Assembly: GCA_024276995.1 (NCBI GenBank)
Contig: JAJRWB010000023.1
Location: forward strand, 5,066 to 69,065
Direction of reading: 5' to 3'
Origin: Candidatus Eiseniibacteriota bacterium
GTDB lineage: Bacteria > Orphanbacterota > Orphanbacteria > Orphanbacterales > Orphanbacteraceae
Length of the DNA stretch: 64,000 bases
Shown: positions 27,042 to 35,274 of the stretch, one piece after another
Layout of the letters: every line of letters begins with the position of its first letter
Position numbering within the stretch: the stretch's first letter is position 1
Notes under the pieces: model-generated
What the model saw: the letters and a program-made list of their open reading frames with translations, nothing else
Told to the model about the DNA's origin: nothing
Database searches by the model: none
Translations under genes and position numbers: made by a program

Positions 27042-28804
27042 TGGAGAGGAGTCGGACGCACACGTGCGGAGAACTTCGAAAGGAGCACGCCGGCGAGGCG
27101 GCGGTGCTCATGGGATGGGTACACCGCGTGCGCGACCAGGGAGGGATCGTCTTTATCGATCTGAGAGATCGCTACGGGACGACGCAGGTCGTCGTCGAAC
27201 CGGGCGGGCCCGTTTCCCTCGACGTGGCGCGGGAGTTCAAGAGAGAGTACGTGGCCGAGGTGCGCGGCACGGTGCGCCTGCGGCCGGAGGAGATGGCGAA
27301 CCGGAATCTTCAGACCGGCGAGGTGGAACTCGTGGCGGAGGAACTCGTCCTGCTGAACCGGTGCGTCACGCCGCCGTTCGTGGTGGAAGACGACACCGAC
27401 GCAAGCGAGGAGATCCGCCTCCAGTACCGCTTTCTCGATCTGCGGCGGCCGAAGATGCAAAAGCTGATCGAGTTGCGGCACCACGCCGCCGGCGTCGTGC
27501 GCCGCTACCTTTCGGACAAGGGGTTTCTTGAAATCGAAACGCCCCTCCTCGTGCGGAACTCGCCCGAGGGGGCGCGCGATTTCCTCGTCCCGAGCCGTCT
27601 TTCCAAAGGAAAGTTCTACTCCCTTCCCCAGTCGCCGCAGATCTACAAACAGATCCTCATGGTGTCCGGGTGCGACCGCTATTTTCAGATCGCGAAATGT
27701 CTTCGCGACGAGGATCTTCGCGCAGACCGCCAGCCGGAGTTCTCCCAGATCGACATCGAGCTTTCGTTCACCACCGAAGGGGAAGTGTTCGACATCATGG
27801 ACGGTCTCCTCGCGGCGATCTGGAAAGAAGCGGGGGGGGGCGATATTTCGACGCCCATCCCGGTGATCTCCCACGCCGAGGCGATGGCGAAATACGGCAG
27901 CGACAAGCCCGATATCCGTTTCGGAATGGAAATTCAGGATATAAGTGAATTGGCGGCCCGATCCGAGTTCCGTGCATTCCGCGCGGTGATCGAGGGGGGC
28001 GGGACGGTTCGTGCGATCGCCGCGCCGGGGGGCGCCTCCCTTTCACGCAGGGAGATCGACGGTCTCGAGGAGACGGCGAAGCGGGCCGGAGCGAAGGGGC
28101 TCGCGTGGTGCCGCGTATCGGAGGGGAAGCTCGACGGGGGCGTGGGGCGCTTCTTCGATCACGAAGCGCTGACCGCCGCGGCGGGCGCCTCTACAGGAGA
28201 CCTGGTGGTCATGGTGGCGGCCGACGAGAAGACCGCCCTCTCGTCGCTCGGTCAGGTGCGGCTCGCCCTCGGCGGGCGGCTCGCCCCGCCGTCGGCGGGA
28301 GATTTCCGCTTCCTATGGGTCAACCGCTTTCCCCTCTTCGAGTGGGATGACGAAGGAGAACGGTGGGAGCCGGCGCACCATATGTTCACCTTGCCTTACG
28401 ATGATGAGATCGAGTTTCTCGAAACGGATCCCGGGAGAGTGCATGCCCGGCTCTATGACATGACGCTCAACGGCGTGGAGATCGCGTCCGGTTCGATCCG
28501 CTGCCACGACCCCGAACTGCAGCGGCGGATCATGTCGGTGGTGGGAATCCGCGGCGAGGAGGCCGACAGGCGATTCGGCTTCCTTCTGAACGCACTTAGC
28601 TACGGGGCGCCCCCGCACGGCGGGATCGCCTTCGGATGGGACAGGCTGATCACCCTTCTCGCCGGCGGCGACTCGATCCGCGATGTGATCCCTTTCCCGA
28701 AAACGACGAGCGGCCTCTCACCGATGGACGGCAGCCCCTCCGACGTCGAAGAGGAGCTTCTCGCCGATCTCGGCCTTCGTCTCCTGCCGCGAAAAGAGGA
28801 TTGA
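27041..28804 (+). CDS. aspS: Aspartate-tRNA ligase (bacterial type)
   Basis: AspRS (587 residues) charges tRNA-Asp and possibly tRNA-Asn. Domains in order are an OB-fold anticodon domain (1-110, VLMGWVHRVRDQGGIVFIDLRDRYG), catalytic motif 1 (FLEIETPLLVRNSPEGARDFLVPSR), motif 2 (FRDEDLRADRQPEFSQIDIE), the bacterial GAD insertion (about 285-415), and motif 3 (GIAFGWDRLITLLAGGDSIRDVIPFPK). ATG 27041 is preceded by GGAGGAGAGG; GTG 27038 is an alternative. It is coupled to hisS, an arrangement common in bacteria. Confidence 0.95.
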   Translation: MERSRTHTCGELRKEHAGEAAVLMGWVHRVRDQGGIVFIDLRDRYGTTQVVVEPGGPVSLDVAREFKREYVAEVRGTVRLRPEEMANRNLQTGEVELVAEELVLLNRCVTPPFVVEDDTDASEEIRLQYRFLDLRRPKMQKLIELRHHAAGVVRRYLSDKGFLEIETPLLVRNSPEGARDFLVPSRLSKGKFYSLPQSPQIYKQILMVSGCDRYFQIAKCLRDEDLRADRQPEFSQIDIELSFTTEGEVFDIMDGLLAAIWKEAGGGDISTPIPVISHAEAMAKYGSDKPDIRFGMEIQDISELAARSEFRAFRAVIEGGGTVRAIAAPGGASLSRREIDGLEETAKRAGAKGLAWCRVSEGKLDGGVGRFFDHEALTAAAGASTGDLVVMVAADEKTALSSLGQVRLALGGRLAPPSAGDFRFLWVNRFPLFEWDDEGERWEPAHHMFTLPYDDEIEFLETDPGRVHARLYDMTLNGVEIASGSIRCHDPELQRRIMSVVGIRGEEADRRFGFLLNALSYGAPPHGGIAFGWDRLITLLAGGDSIRDVIPFPKTTSGLSPMDGSPSDVEEELLADLGLRLLPRKED

Positions 28805-28851
28805 TCCGGGGCATAACGGCGATCGACCGCCGGTCCCGCCGGGGGCGCGCC

Positions 28852-31278
28852 TTATCGGATGAGAATCATCTTTTTCGTGAAGTTTCCGCTTTCGCTTCGC
28901 AGCCGGGAGAAGTAGAGGCCGCTTCCCACCTCGGTGCCGGCGTCGTCGCGTCCGTCCCACAGCACCTGATGGGTTCCGCCCGGCATCGATCCCGAAAAGA
29001 GCGATCGCACCCGCCTTCCGGATGCGTCAAAGACGTCGAGATCGACCTTCCCCGCCGACGATAGATCGAAGAAGATCATGGTCGTCGGGTTGAACGGATT
29101 CGGGCGATTTCCGATTAGGCGGCTTCGTGCCGGCGCGACATCTTCGGCCGCGGCGACCGCCACGTTCGTCACCGCCGGTTCGATGATCTCGAAGTCGTCG
29201 AGGCCCGACTCGACCGATGTATCGGCGTTCCTGTCGGTGATCGAGATCTTCACGCGGAACTGGGACGTGAGAGAAACGTAGTCGAGAACGCGGAATTCGA
29301 ACCGGTGCCACGGCCTTGCCGGCCAGAGGAGTTGGCTCGTCAGCGAATCGACGGTGACCCAGGTGACGCCGCCGTCCGATGAGACCGACGTGACGCAGGC
29401 GTCGCCGTCCACGGCATTCTTGCCGATGTTCACCGAAAAGAATCGCTCGAAGCCGACCACCGGATCGGCGGCGGCGGACAGATCGATCACCGGCGAGAGG
29501 AGCGACGTGGTGCCGTCCACTTCGTTGATATCGATCGGGTCGTAGAGCACCCCCTGCTCGGTAAGGTAGCAAAGCGTTCCGCCCGGCGAATGATCCTTCG
29601 TCGGCACGAGGAAGCCGATTTCCCTGCCGATCGGCTCGGCGCGCTCCCACACGCCGTCGGTGGCGTCATCGCCGGGGGCGCCGACCGTCCATCCCTTGTC
29701 GGTCTCGAAATCGTCGCTGAAGATCGACGCGGTAAGATAGAAGTCGACCGTCGACGGTGTTCCCGCGGAAACCACCGCTCCGAGGAGCGAGGGGTTTCGA
29801 CCGAGGAGTGTCGCCTCGATCTCCCACGTTCCTTCCGGCACGGCGGCGATCGTGTACGCACCGGCCGCGTCGGTGGTATCCGAGTACTCCAGCGGATCGA
29901 TCGCCGGATCGACTCCGGTGAGGGCGACGAACGCGCCGGCGAGAGGGGTGCCGCCGTCGGTGCGGACGATCCCGGCGATCGAGCCCTTCGGAGCAACAGT
30001 CATCGAAACGCTGACCGTCGTGTCGAGGCCGGTCACGATATTCATCGGCAGGGTCACCGGGAGGAAGCCGTATCGATCGATGAGCACCTGGTTGCTCCCA
30101 GGCGCCGTGTGGATCGAAAACGAGCCGTCCGAAATAGAGGTCTGGTCGAATGTTCCCGCCTGCAGCGTGATTCTGGCGTCCGGTACGGGGGAAAGGTCGG
30201 CGGCGGAGACGATCGTGCCCGTCACGTTTCCGTACGTCGGGTCATGACGCACGACGAACAGCCCGTTCCCGATGTCGCTCGCGTAGATCGCCCCCGAGAG
30301 GGTGTAGGGAAAGACGCCCCAGCATCCCTTGAACCCCGTGCCGGCGGCGAGATAGGTGTCGTAATAGCCGGTCTCCTGCGGTGATGTCGGATCGGTGATG
30401 TCCAGTAGGCGAACCCCTTCGGTGTAGTAGGAAATCACGGCGGAGTTGCCGTTCACCATGGCGTTGTGGATGATCGAGCCGGACGGTCCCGCGCCGTAGC
30501 TCGCCACCTGGGTGATCGAGGAGAGATTGCCGATGTCCCAGATTCTCAGGTGGCCGTCGGCCAACTCGTCGGTGCTCAGAAGGTGGGCGCCGCTCTCGGT
30601 CGGCCAGACGTTGTGGGTGAAAGCGCCCGAGTAACCTGTGGCGGAAAGGAGTGTCGGCGACGCGGCGCTTGCGACGTCGTAGATACGGAACTCGCCCTGG
30701 TAGATCGCGCCGCCGTAGAAGATGTTGTTTCGCACCATGCAGTCGTGAAAATAGGGACTCGAAATGAGACCGATTTCCACCGGTGCGGTCGGGTTTGTCA
30801 GATCGAGAATGTGGGTGCCGCTTCCCGTGCCGACGACGTATACCCGGGCGGCGACCGTATCGATGAACAGGTTGTGGGCGGTGGAGAAGGTGCTCTTGTA
30901 AGTCGCCGCGAGCACGGGAGCATCCGGATTCGACAGGTCGATGATCTGCATTCCCGACCCGGCGCCGCCCCCCTCGGTGGTGACGTACGCGTAAGTGGAA
31001 TACGTCTTCAGATCACGCCAATCCGACTTCGGTCCCCCGATGAATCCCTTCAGCAACGGCGTTTCCGGAACGGTGACATTGTAGACCGCCGTGCCGTAGT
31101 CGGTGCCGATGAGAGCGTATTCCCTCCCGTCCGGCGCATTGTATCCCCAGATGTCCGCGTAGCCGATGAATTCGTCCACCTGACTGAGCAGTTCCATGTT
31201 GTGAAGTCGGGAGGCGTCGGCAAGCGGTGCGGCGGCCAGAAGCGCCGCGATCATGGCGACCAGGAGGTTTCTGCGCAT
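28852..31278 (-). CDS. Secreted LVIVD/choice-of-anchor-B protein with FlgD-like sorting tail
   Basis: The 808-residue protein starts with a signal peptide (MRRNLLVAMIAALLAAAPLADA). Residues about 25-345 form a beta-propeller of LVIVD-like repeats (GTHILDLTNPTAPVEIGLI, GVRLLDITDPTSPQETGYY, MQIIDLSNPDAPVLAATY), as in choice-of-anchor-B proteins. Two carboxypeptidase-regulatory-like domains follow (about 350-510, GNVTGTIVSAADLSPVPDARI and GSIAGIVRTDGGTPLAGAFV), then a jellyroll-type domain (about 515-700). The C-terminal domain is FlgD-like (RPNPFNPTTMIFFDLSSAG to MILIR). It is probably surface-attached by the same route as the giant Ig-repeat protein. Ribosome site AAAGGGAA precedes the ATG. 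Confidence 0.82.
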   Translation of the reverse strand: MRRNLLVAMIAALLAAAPLADASRLHNMELLSQVDEFIGYADIWGYNAPDGREYALIGTDYGTAVYNVTVPETPLLKGFIGGPKSDWRDLKTYSTYAYVTTEGGGAGSGMQIIDLSNPDAPVLAATYKSTFSTAHNLFIDTVAARVYVVGTGSGTHILDLTNPTAPVEIGLISSPYFHDCMVRNNIFYGGAIYQGEFRIYDVASAASPTLLSATGYSGAFTHNVWPTESGAHLLSTDELADGHLRIWDIGNLSSITQVASYGAGPSGSIIHNAMVNGNSAVISYYTEGVRLLDITDPTSPQETGYYDTYLAAGTGFKGCWGVFPYTLSGAIYASDIGNGLFVVRHDPTYGNVTGTIVSAADLSPVPDARITLQAGTFDQTSISDGSFSIHTAPGSNQVLIDRYGFLPVTLPMNIVTGLDTTVSVSMTVAPKGSIAGIVRTDGGTPLAGAFVALTGVDPAIDPLEYSDTTDAAGAYTIAAVPEGTWEIEATLLGRNPSLLGAVVSAGTPSTVDFYLTASIFSDDFETDKGWTVGAPGDDATDGVWERAEPIGREIGFLVPTKDHSPGGTLCYLTEQGVLYDPIDINEVDGTTSLLSPVIDLSAAADPVVGFERFFSVNIGKNAVDGDACVTSVSSDGGVTWVTVDSLTSQLLWPARPWHRFEFRVLDYVSLTSQFRVKISITDRNADTSVESGLDDFEIIEPAVTNVAVAAAEDVAPARSRLIGNRPNPFNPTTMIFFDLSSAGKVDLDVFDASGRRVRSLFSGSMPGGTHQVLWDGRDDAGTEVGSGLYFSRLRSESGNFTKKMILIR

Positions 31279-31384
31279 CGATTCCCTTTCCCTGTTGGGG
31301 GGCGCTGTTTCAAGACGGTTGAATCGAACCGAGAATCAGGTGTGAGCCGGCGGAGGAGCGCAATTCGACCACACGAACAAGTTG

Positions 31385-31413
31385 ATATTACCAGATTCCG
31401 GAAGGGAGGGCAA
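31385..31413 (-). promoter_or_regulatory. Promoter for the LVIVD surface protein
   Basis: Minus strand: TTGCCC (31413-31408), 17 bp, TAATAT (31390-31385), about 105 bp upstream of the ATG at 31278. The leader of about 100 nt shows no recognised riboswitch. Confidence 0.55.
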
Positions 31414-31451
31414 CCGTCACCGTACGAACAGCCTGGTGGCGAACGATCGGT

Positions 31452-32177
31452 TCAGTCCCGCCGCCGCGGAGGCGCCGCGGCGTATTTCGCGATCGTGCCG
31501 AGAATCTTGTATCCCGCAAGGAGGGTTCCCTTCACCGTGCCGCTGATCTTCGACTTTCCGATCCGTTTCCTGTAGGTGGCGGGCACTTCGATCACTTTCA
31601 TGCCGTGTCGGTACGCCTTCACTTGCATCTCCACCGTCCAGCCGTAGTCTCGATCCTCCATGCAGATGATCTCCAGGGAATCGCGCCTCATGGCGCGGAA
31701 CGGTCCGAGATCGGTGGCGTTCTCTTTCCAGATCAGCCGGATCAGGAACGCGGCGAGACGGTTTCCGAAGCGCTGCTGTGCGGTGAGCGCTCCCGGTTCC
31801 GCCCGGCCGAGAACACGCGATCCGATCACCAAGTCGGCGCCGCCGGCGATCCCGTCGAGAAGGTCGATCGCCTCCGCCGCCACGTCCGACCGGTCGGCGT
31901 CGGCGAAGAGCACCACGTCGACCTCGTCGAGCGTTGCGATGCCGGCGAGGCATGCCGAACCGTAGCCGCGCCGTTCCTCGCGCACGACCCGGGCGCCCGC
32001 GCGAACGGCCACATCGCCCGTCCCGTCGGTGGAACCGTTGTCGCACACCACCAGATCGTCGATCATCTTCTCGCCGCGTTCCCCCGCGAGGCCGAGCAGA
32101 TCGGACACTACGAGACCTACCGACGGCGCCTCGTTGAACGCGGGGATGACGCACCCGACCCGCAAACCTTCATACAT
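31452..32177 (-). CDS. Family 2 glycosyltransferase (polyprenyl-phosphate sugar synthase-like)
   Basis: The 241-residue GT-A glycosyltransferase lacks membrane helices. Motifs are VIPAFNEAPSVGLVVSDLL, DDLVVCDNGSTDGT, GYGSACLAGI and the nucleotide-sugar binding DAD in LFADADRSD. TDLGPFRAMRR and DYGWTVEMQVKAYRHG resemble DPM1/DPG-synthase enzymes that load a sugar on a polyprenyl phosphate. ATG 32177 overlaps the stop of the upstream integral-membrane glycosyltransferase. That pairing suggests this enzyme makes the lipid-linked sugar donor which its neighbour uses on the outside of the membrane. Confidence 0.82.
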   Translation of the reverse strand: MYEGLRVGCVIPAFNEAPSVGLVVSDLLGLAGERGEKMIDDLVVCDNGSTDGTGDVAVRAGARVVREERRGYGSACLAGIATLDEVDVVLFADADRSDVAAEAIDLLDGIAGGADLVIGSRVLGRAEPGALTAQQRFGNRLAAFLIRLIWKENATDLGPFRAMRRDSLEIICMEDRDYGWTVEMQVKAYRHGMKVIEVPATYRKRIGKSKISGTVKGTLLAGYKILGTIAKYAAAPPRRRD

Positions 32178-33591
32178 TATACGTTTCGCCGCCTCCGCCT
32201 CCGTCCGATCGTTCCGTGGCGTCGCCGACGATACGCACGCCCGCATCGCCGCGGAGCAGGTCCCACACGATGAAGAAGAGTACCGGCAAGATCGCCGCCG
32301 TTTGGAGATACGGATTCTCCACCCAACCCGTCCCGATACGTTCGGCGATAAGAATTTCGTATGTAAATGGGATGGTGACGGTCCAAACGAGGAACGCCCG
32401 GACGTAGCGCACGGCGAGGAAGGGGAGAAGCCAGGTGAGATACCAAGGGTGGATCGTCGGCTGGATCAGCAGGAATGCACCGAGCGTCCAGACGGCGATC
32501 CCCGCCGGGGCCGCGCCGAGAAGCACGGCCGTGATTCCCCCGCCGACCACAAGCGTGACGGCGATGAGACGGCCCATCCGTTTCTCCTCCACCGAGCCGG
32601 CGTGGAGGAGCCTATCCCACCGCCGCTCCATCAGTCTTCCGGGAAGCGCCCCCCAGGAATCGACGTGAAGCGCTCTGTGGAGCACGCCGTTGAACTCCCA
32701 CTCCGCCTGGTAGAGCCGGAGCGATTCGAAGGCGGTACGTCCGGCGGCGGCGTACGGAAGGGCGAGGAGAATCGCCACTACGACGGCGGCACTCACTCGG
32801 GTGAGTCGGCCGCGGAGCGCGAGGAAGGCGATCCCCACCGGGGCGACGATCAGCTTAGTCAAGAACGCGGCGGCGAAGAACACTCCCGACAGGATGCGCC
32901 GGTGGAAAAGGATGCACCCGGCGGCGGCGGCGGCGAGGCCGACGCCTGCGGCGTCCACATGACCCGATCCGTAGAACTCCACCACCGCCAGCGGAGACCA
33001 TGCGTAGATGAGGAACGCGGGGCCGCGCCGGCGCGCATAGAGCGCCGCGGCGAGAATCGCCCCGCCCGCCATCTCCACGAGAAGGAGGGTGAGCTTCCAG
33101 GCGACCATCGGTCCCCTCTCCTGGAGACCGGGAAGGGTGGCGGCGGCCGCCGCCAGGCGGGAGAGGAGTTGCGCCGTCGGCGGATAGATTGTCTTAAGCT
33201 CGGCGTGATTGATCCGGGGCCAGACGGCGTCGTCCCTCAGCGGAGCGAGACGCTCGTCGGTGGGGGCGAAACGGTACGGGTTGATCCCCGCTTCCTGCAC
33301 GCGACCGTCCCAGATGTTGCGATACGCGTCGTCCGACAGGGACGGGGCGAGGGGGATCACCGTGAGACGGAAGATGAGGGCCACGACGAAAATCGCCGTC
33401 ATCTGCGCCATTGAAAGCCTCGTCCCTCGCTTGAGCACGTGATGGGAGACGAAGAAGTGGATCCCCCCGCCGATAATGAGGATCCACATCCAGCGGAGCA
33501 CGTCGAGGGCGGGAGAAAGTTCCACGTAACCGCAAAGGAGGAGGCATTCGATCGCCGTCGCGCCGATCCAGATCAGGATATAACTGCCCAA
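32170..33591 (-). CDS. Polytopic GT-C glycosyltransferase (mannosyltransferase-like)
   Basis: The 473-residue membrane protein has about 11-12 helices. The first extracytoplasmic loop carries the acidic motif of lipid-sugar-dependent GT-C enzymes (SLSDDAYRNIWDGRVQEAGINPY), followed by HAELKTIYPPTAQLL and later QPTIHPWYLTWLLPFLA. This pattern is seen in GT87/MptA-type mannosyltransferases. The start is TTG 33591 with GGGGGGAT about 6 bp upstream. It is coupled to the GT2 downstream. The polar, glycine-rich C-terminus extends past the last helix. The acceptor is unknown. Confidence 0.75.
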   Translation of the reverse strand: MGSYILIWIGATAIECLLLCGYVELSPALDVLRWMWILIIGGGIHFFVSHHVLKRGTRLSMAQMTAIFVVALIFRLTVIPLAPSLSDDAYRNIWDGRVQEAGINPYRFAPTDERLAPLRDDAVWPRINHAELKTIYPPTAQLLSRLAAAAATLPGLQERGPMVAWKLTLLLVEMAGGAILAAALYARRRGPAFLIYAWSPLAVVEFYGSGHVDAAGVGLAAAAAGCILFHRRILSGVFFAAAFLTKLIVAPVGIAFLALRGRLTRVSAAVVVAILLALPYAAAGRTAFESLRLYQAEWEFNGVLHRALHVDSWGALPGRLMERRWDRLLHAGSVEEKRMGRLIAVTLVVGGGITAVLLGAAPAGIAVWTLGAFLLIQPTIHPWYLTWLLPFLAVRYVRAFLVWTVTIPFTYEILIAERIGTGWVENPYLQTAAILPVLFFIVWDLLRGDAGVRIVGDATERSDGGGGGETYNV

Positions 33592-33632
33592 TACGGATCC
33601 CCCCGGGAGGAAACGGCGCCGGAAACCGCTCT

Positions 33633-33661
33633 ATTCTCCGCCATGTCGCCCCGGGGATCAA
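33633..33661 (-). promoter_or_regulatory. Putative promoter for the two minus-strand glycosyltransferases
   Basis: Minus strand: TTGATC (33661-33656), 17 bp, GAGAAT (33638-33633), about 42 bp upstream of the TTG start. The -10 is a 4/6 match. Confidence 0.4.
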
Positions 33662-33715
33662 CCGAAACCACCGCCGTCGCTCCCGCGCGGGACACCCGAC
33701 CACCGACGGAGTTCC

Positions 33716-33744
33716 TTGAACCGCACAGACCGTTTCTCTACTAT
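33716..33744 (+). promoter_or_regulatory. Promoter for the processive GT2 gene
   Basis: TTGAAC at 33716-33721, 17 bp, TACTAT at 33739-33744, 67 bp upstream of the ATG at 33811. It is divergent from the promoter at 33633-33661. Confidence 0.6.
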
Positions 33745-33810
33745 TCACCCCGGGATCGTAAGAAGCGGGCGCCATGATGCACCAACGAGGGGCGTCTTTG
33801 GAGCAAAAGA

Positions 33811-35262
33811 ATGGCAGGCTGGTCGGACATCGTTATCACGTTCTATGTGATCGCCATGGCGTTCCTCGCGCTCTTCGGCGTGCATCGCTATTCCCTCCTC
33901 TATCTCTATCTCCGCAATCGTATTCCCCATCCCGAGCTTCCCCCGCAGGTGGACGGTCTGCCGAAGGTCACGGTTCAGCTTCCTATTTATAATGAAAGGT
34001 ATGTGATCGACCGGCTCCTCGACTCGGTGGTGGCGATCGATTACCCTCGCTCCCTATTCGAAGTGCAGGTTCTCGACGACTCCACCGACGATACGAGCGA
34101 CATGGTGGCGGTGAAGGTGGAGTCTCTCCGCGCGGCGGGCCACGATATCGTGCAGATCCGCCGGAGCGATCGTACCGGCTTCAAGGCGGGGGCGCTGCAG
34201 AACGGACTCGAGAAGGCGAAGGGGGAGCTGGTGGCGGTATTCGACGCCGACTTCACCCCCGATCCGCTCTTCCTCCGCCGCGTGGTGCCTCACTTCCAGG
34301 ACGAGTCGGTCGGCATGGTGCAGACGCGGTGGGATCACCTGAACCGGGATTACTCCCTCCTTACCCGGATCCAGTCGATCCTCCTCGACGGCCATTTCGT
34401 GGTGGAGCATATCGCCCGAAGCCGTACGGGGCGTTTCTTCAACTTCAACGGCACCGCGGGAATCTGGAGGAAAAGCTGTATCGAGTCGGCGGGAGGGTGG
34501 CACTTCGATACGCTGACCGAAGACCTCGACCTGAGTTACCGCGCCCAGCTGAAGAAGTGGCACTTCGTCTATCTCGACGGCGTCACGTCGCCCGCGGAGC
34601 TTCCCGTGGAGATGAACGCCTTCAAGAGCCAGCAGCACCGGTGGGCGAAAGGGTCGATCCAGACCGCTCTCAAACTGCTCCCCGAAATCTGGAGGAGCGC
34701 CGTGCCGCTGAAGGTGAAGGTCGAGGCGACGGCGCACCTGAGTTCCAACCTGGCGTACGCGGTGATGATCATCCCGGTGTTTCTCATCTTTCCGGTGCTC
34801 ATACTGCAGGCGTCGAACGAAATCTATCGTGCCGTCTTCTTCTATTCCGTCGTCTTCTTCGCTTCCACGCTGTCGGTAACGCTCTTCTACCTGGCGGCGG
34901 AGAAGCGTGCCACCGGTTCGGCGCGCGCGGCGCTGAAATACCTGCCCGGTCTGATGTCGCTCGGCATCGGCATGACGCTGAACAACGCGCGCGCCGTGTT
35001 CGAGGCGCTCGCCCGCAAGAGCACGCCCTTCCTGAGAACGCCGAAATACAATGTCGTCGGCCGGAAGGATCTGTGGAAGAAGAAGATCTACAAGGCCCGC
35101 TGGTCGACGCTCTCCTTGATCGAGATGGTTCTTGCGGTATATTTTTTCGTATCGGTATTCTATGCCCTCACGGCCGGCCTCTATCTCGCCGTTCCGATTC
35201 TGCTTCTTTTCCTCTTCGGGTTCCTCTATGTGGGGGTACTCTCGATGCTCCACCGCGCCTGA
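33811..35262 (+). CDS. Membrane family 2 glycosyltransferase (cellulose/glucomannan synthase-like)
   Basis: The 483-residue processive-type enzyme has one N-terminal helix (about 8-28) and a cytoplasmic GT-A domain. All four family signatures are present: VLDDSTDDT, VFDADFTPDP, TEDLDLSYR and QQHRWAKGS (the QxxRW motif). Four C-terminal helices follow (about 315-335, 345-365, 425-447, 452-475). This is the layout of CslA/mannan synthase-like and other beta-glycan polymerases. A GGAG ribosome site precedes the ATG. The gene stands alone with its own promoter; no export protein is adjacent. Confidence 0.85.
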   Translation: MAGWSDIVITFYVIAMAFLALFGVHRYSLLYLYLRNRIPHPELPPQVDGLPKVTVQLPIYNERYVIDRLLDSVVAIDYPRSLFEVQVLDDSTDDTSDMVAVKVESLRAAGHDIVQIRRSDRTGFKAGALQNGLEKAKGELVAVFDADFTPDPLFLRRVVPHFQDESVGMVQTRWDHLNRDYSLLTRIQSILLDGHFVVEHIARSRTGRFFNFNGTAGIWRKSCIESAGGWHFDTLTEDLDLSYRAQLKKWHFVYLDGVTSPAELPVEMNAFKSQQHRWAKGSIQTALKLLPEIWRSAVPLKVKVEATAHLSSNLAYAVMIIPVFLIFPVLILQASNEIYRAVFFYSVVFFASTLSVTLFYLAAEKRATGSARAALKYLPGLMSLGIGMTLNNARAVFEALARKSTPFLRTPKYNVVGRKDLWKKKIYKARWSTLSLIEMVLAVYFFVSVFYALTAGLYLAVPILLLFLFGFLYVGVLSMLHRA

Positions 35263-35274
35263 TACATCACATGA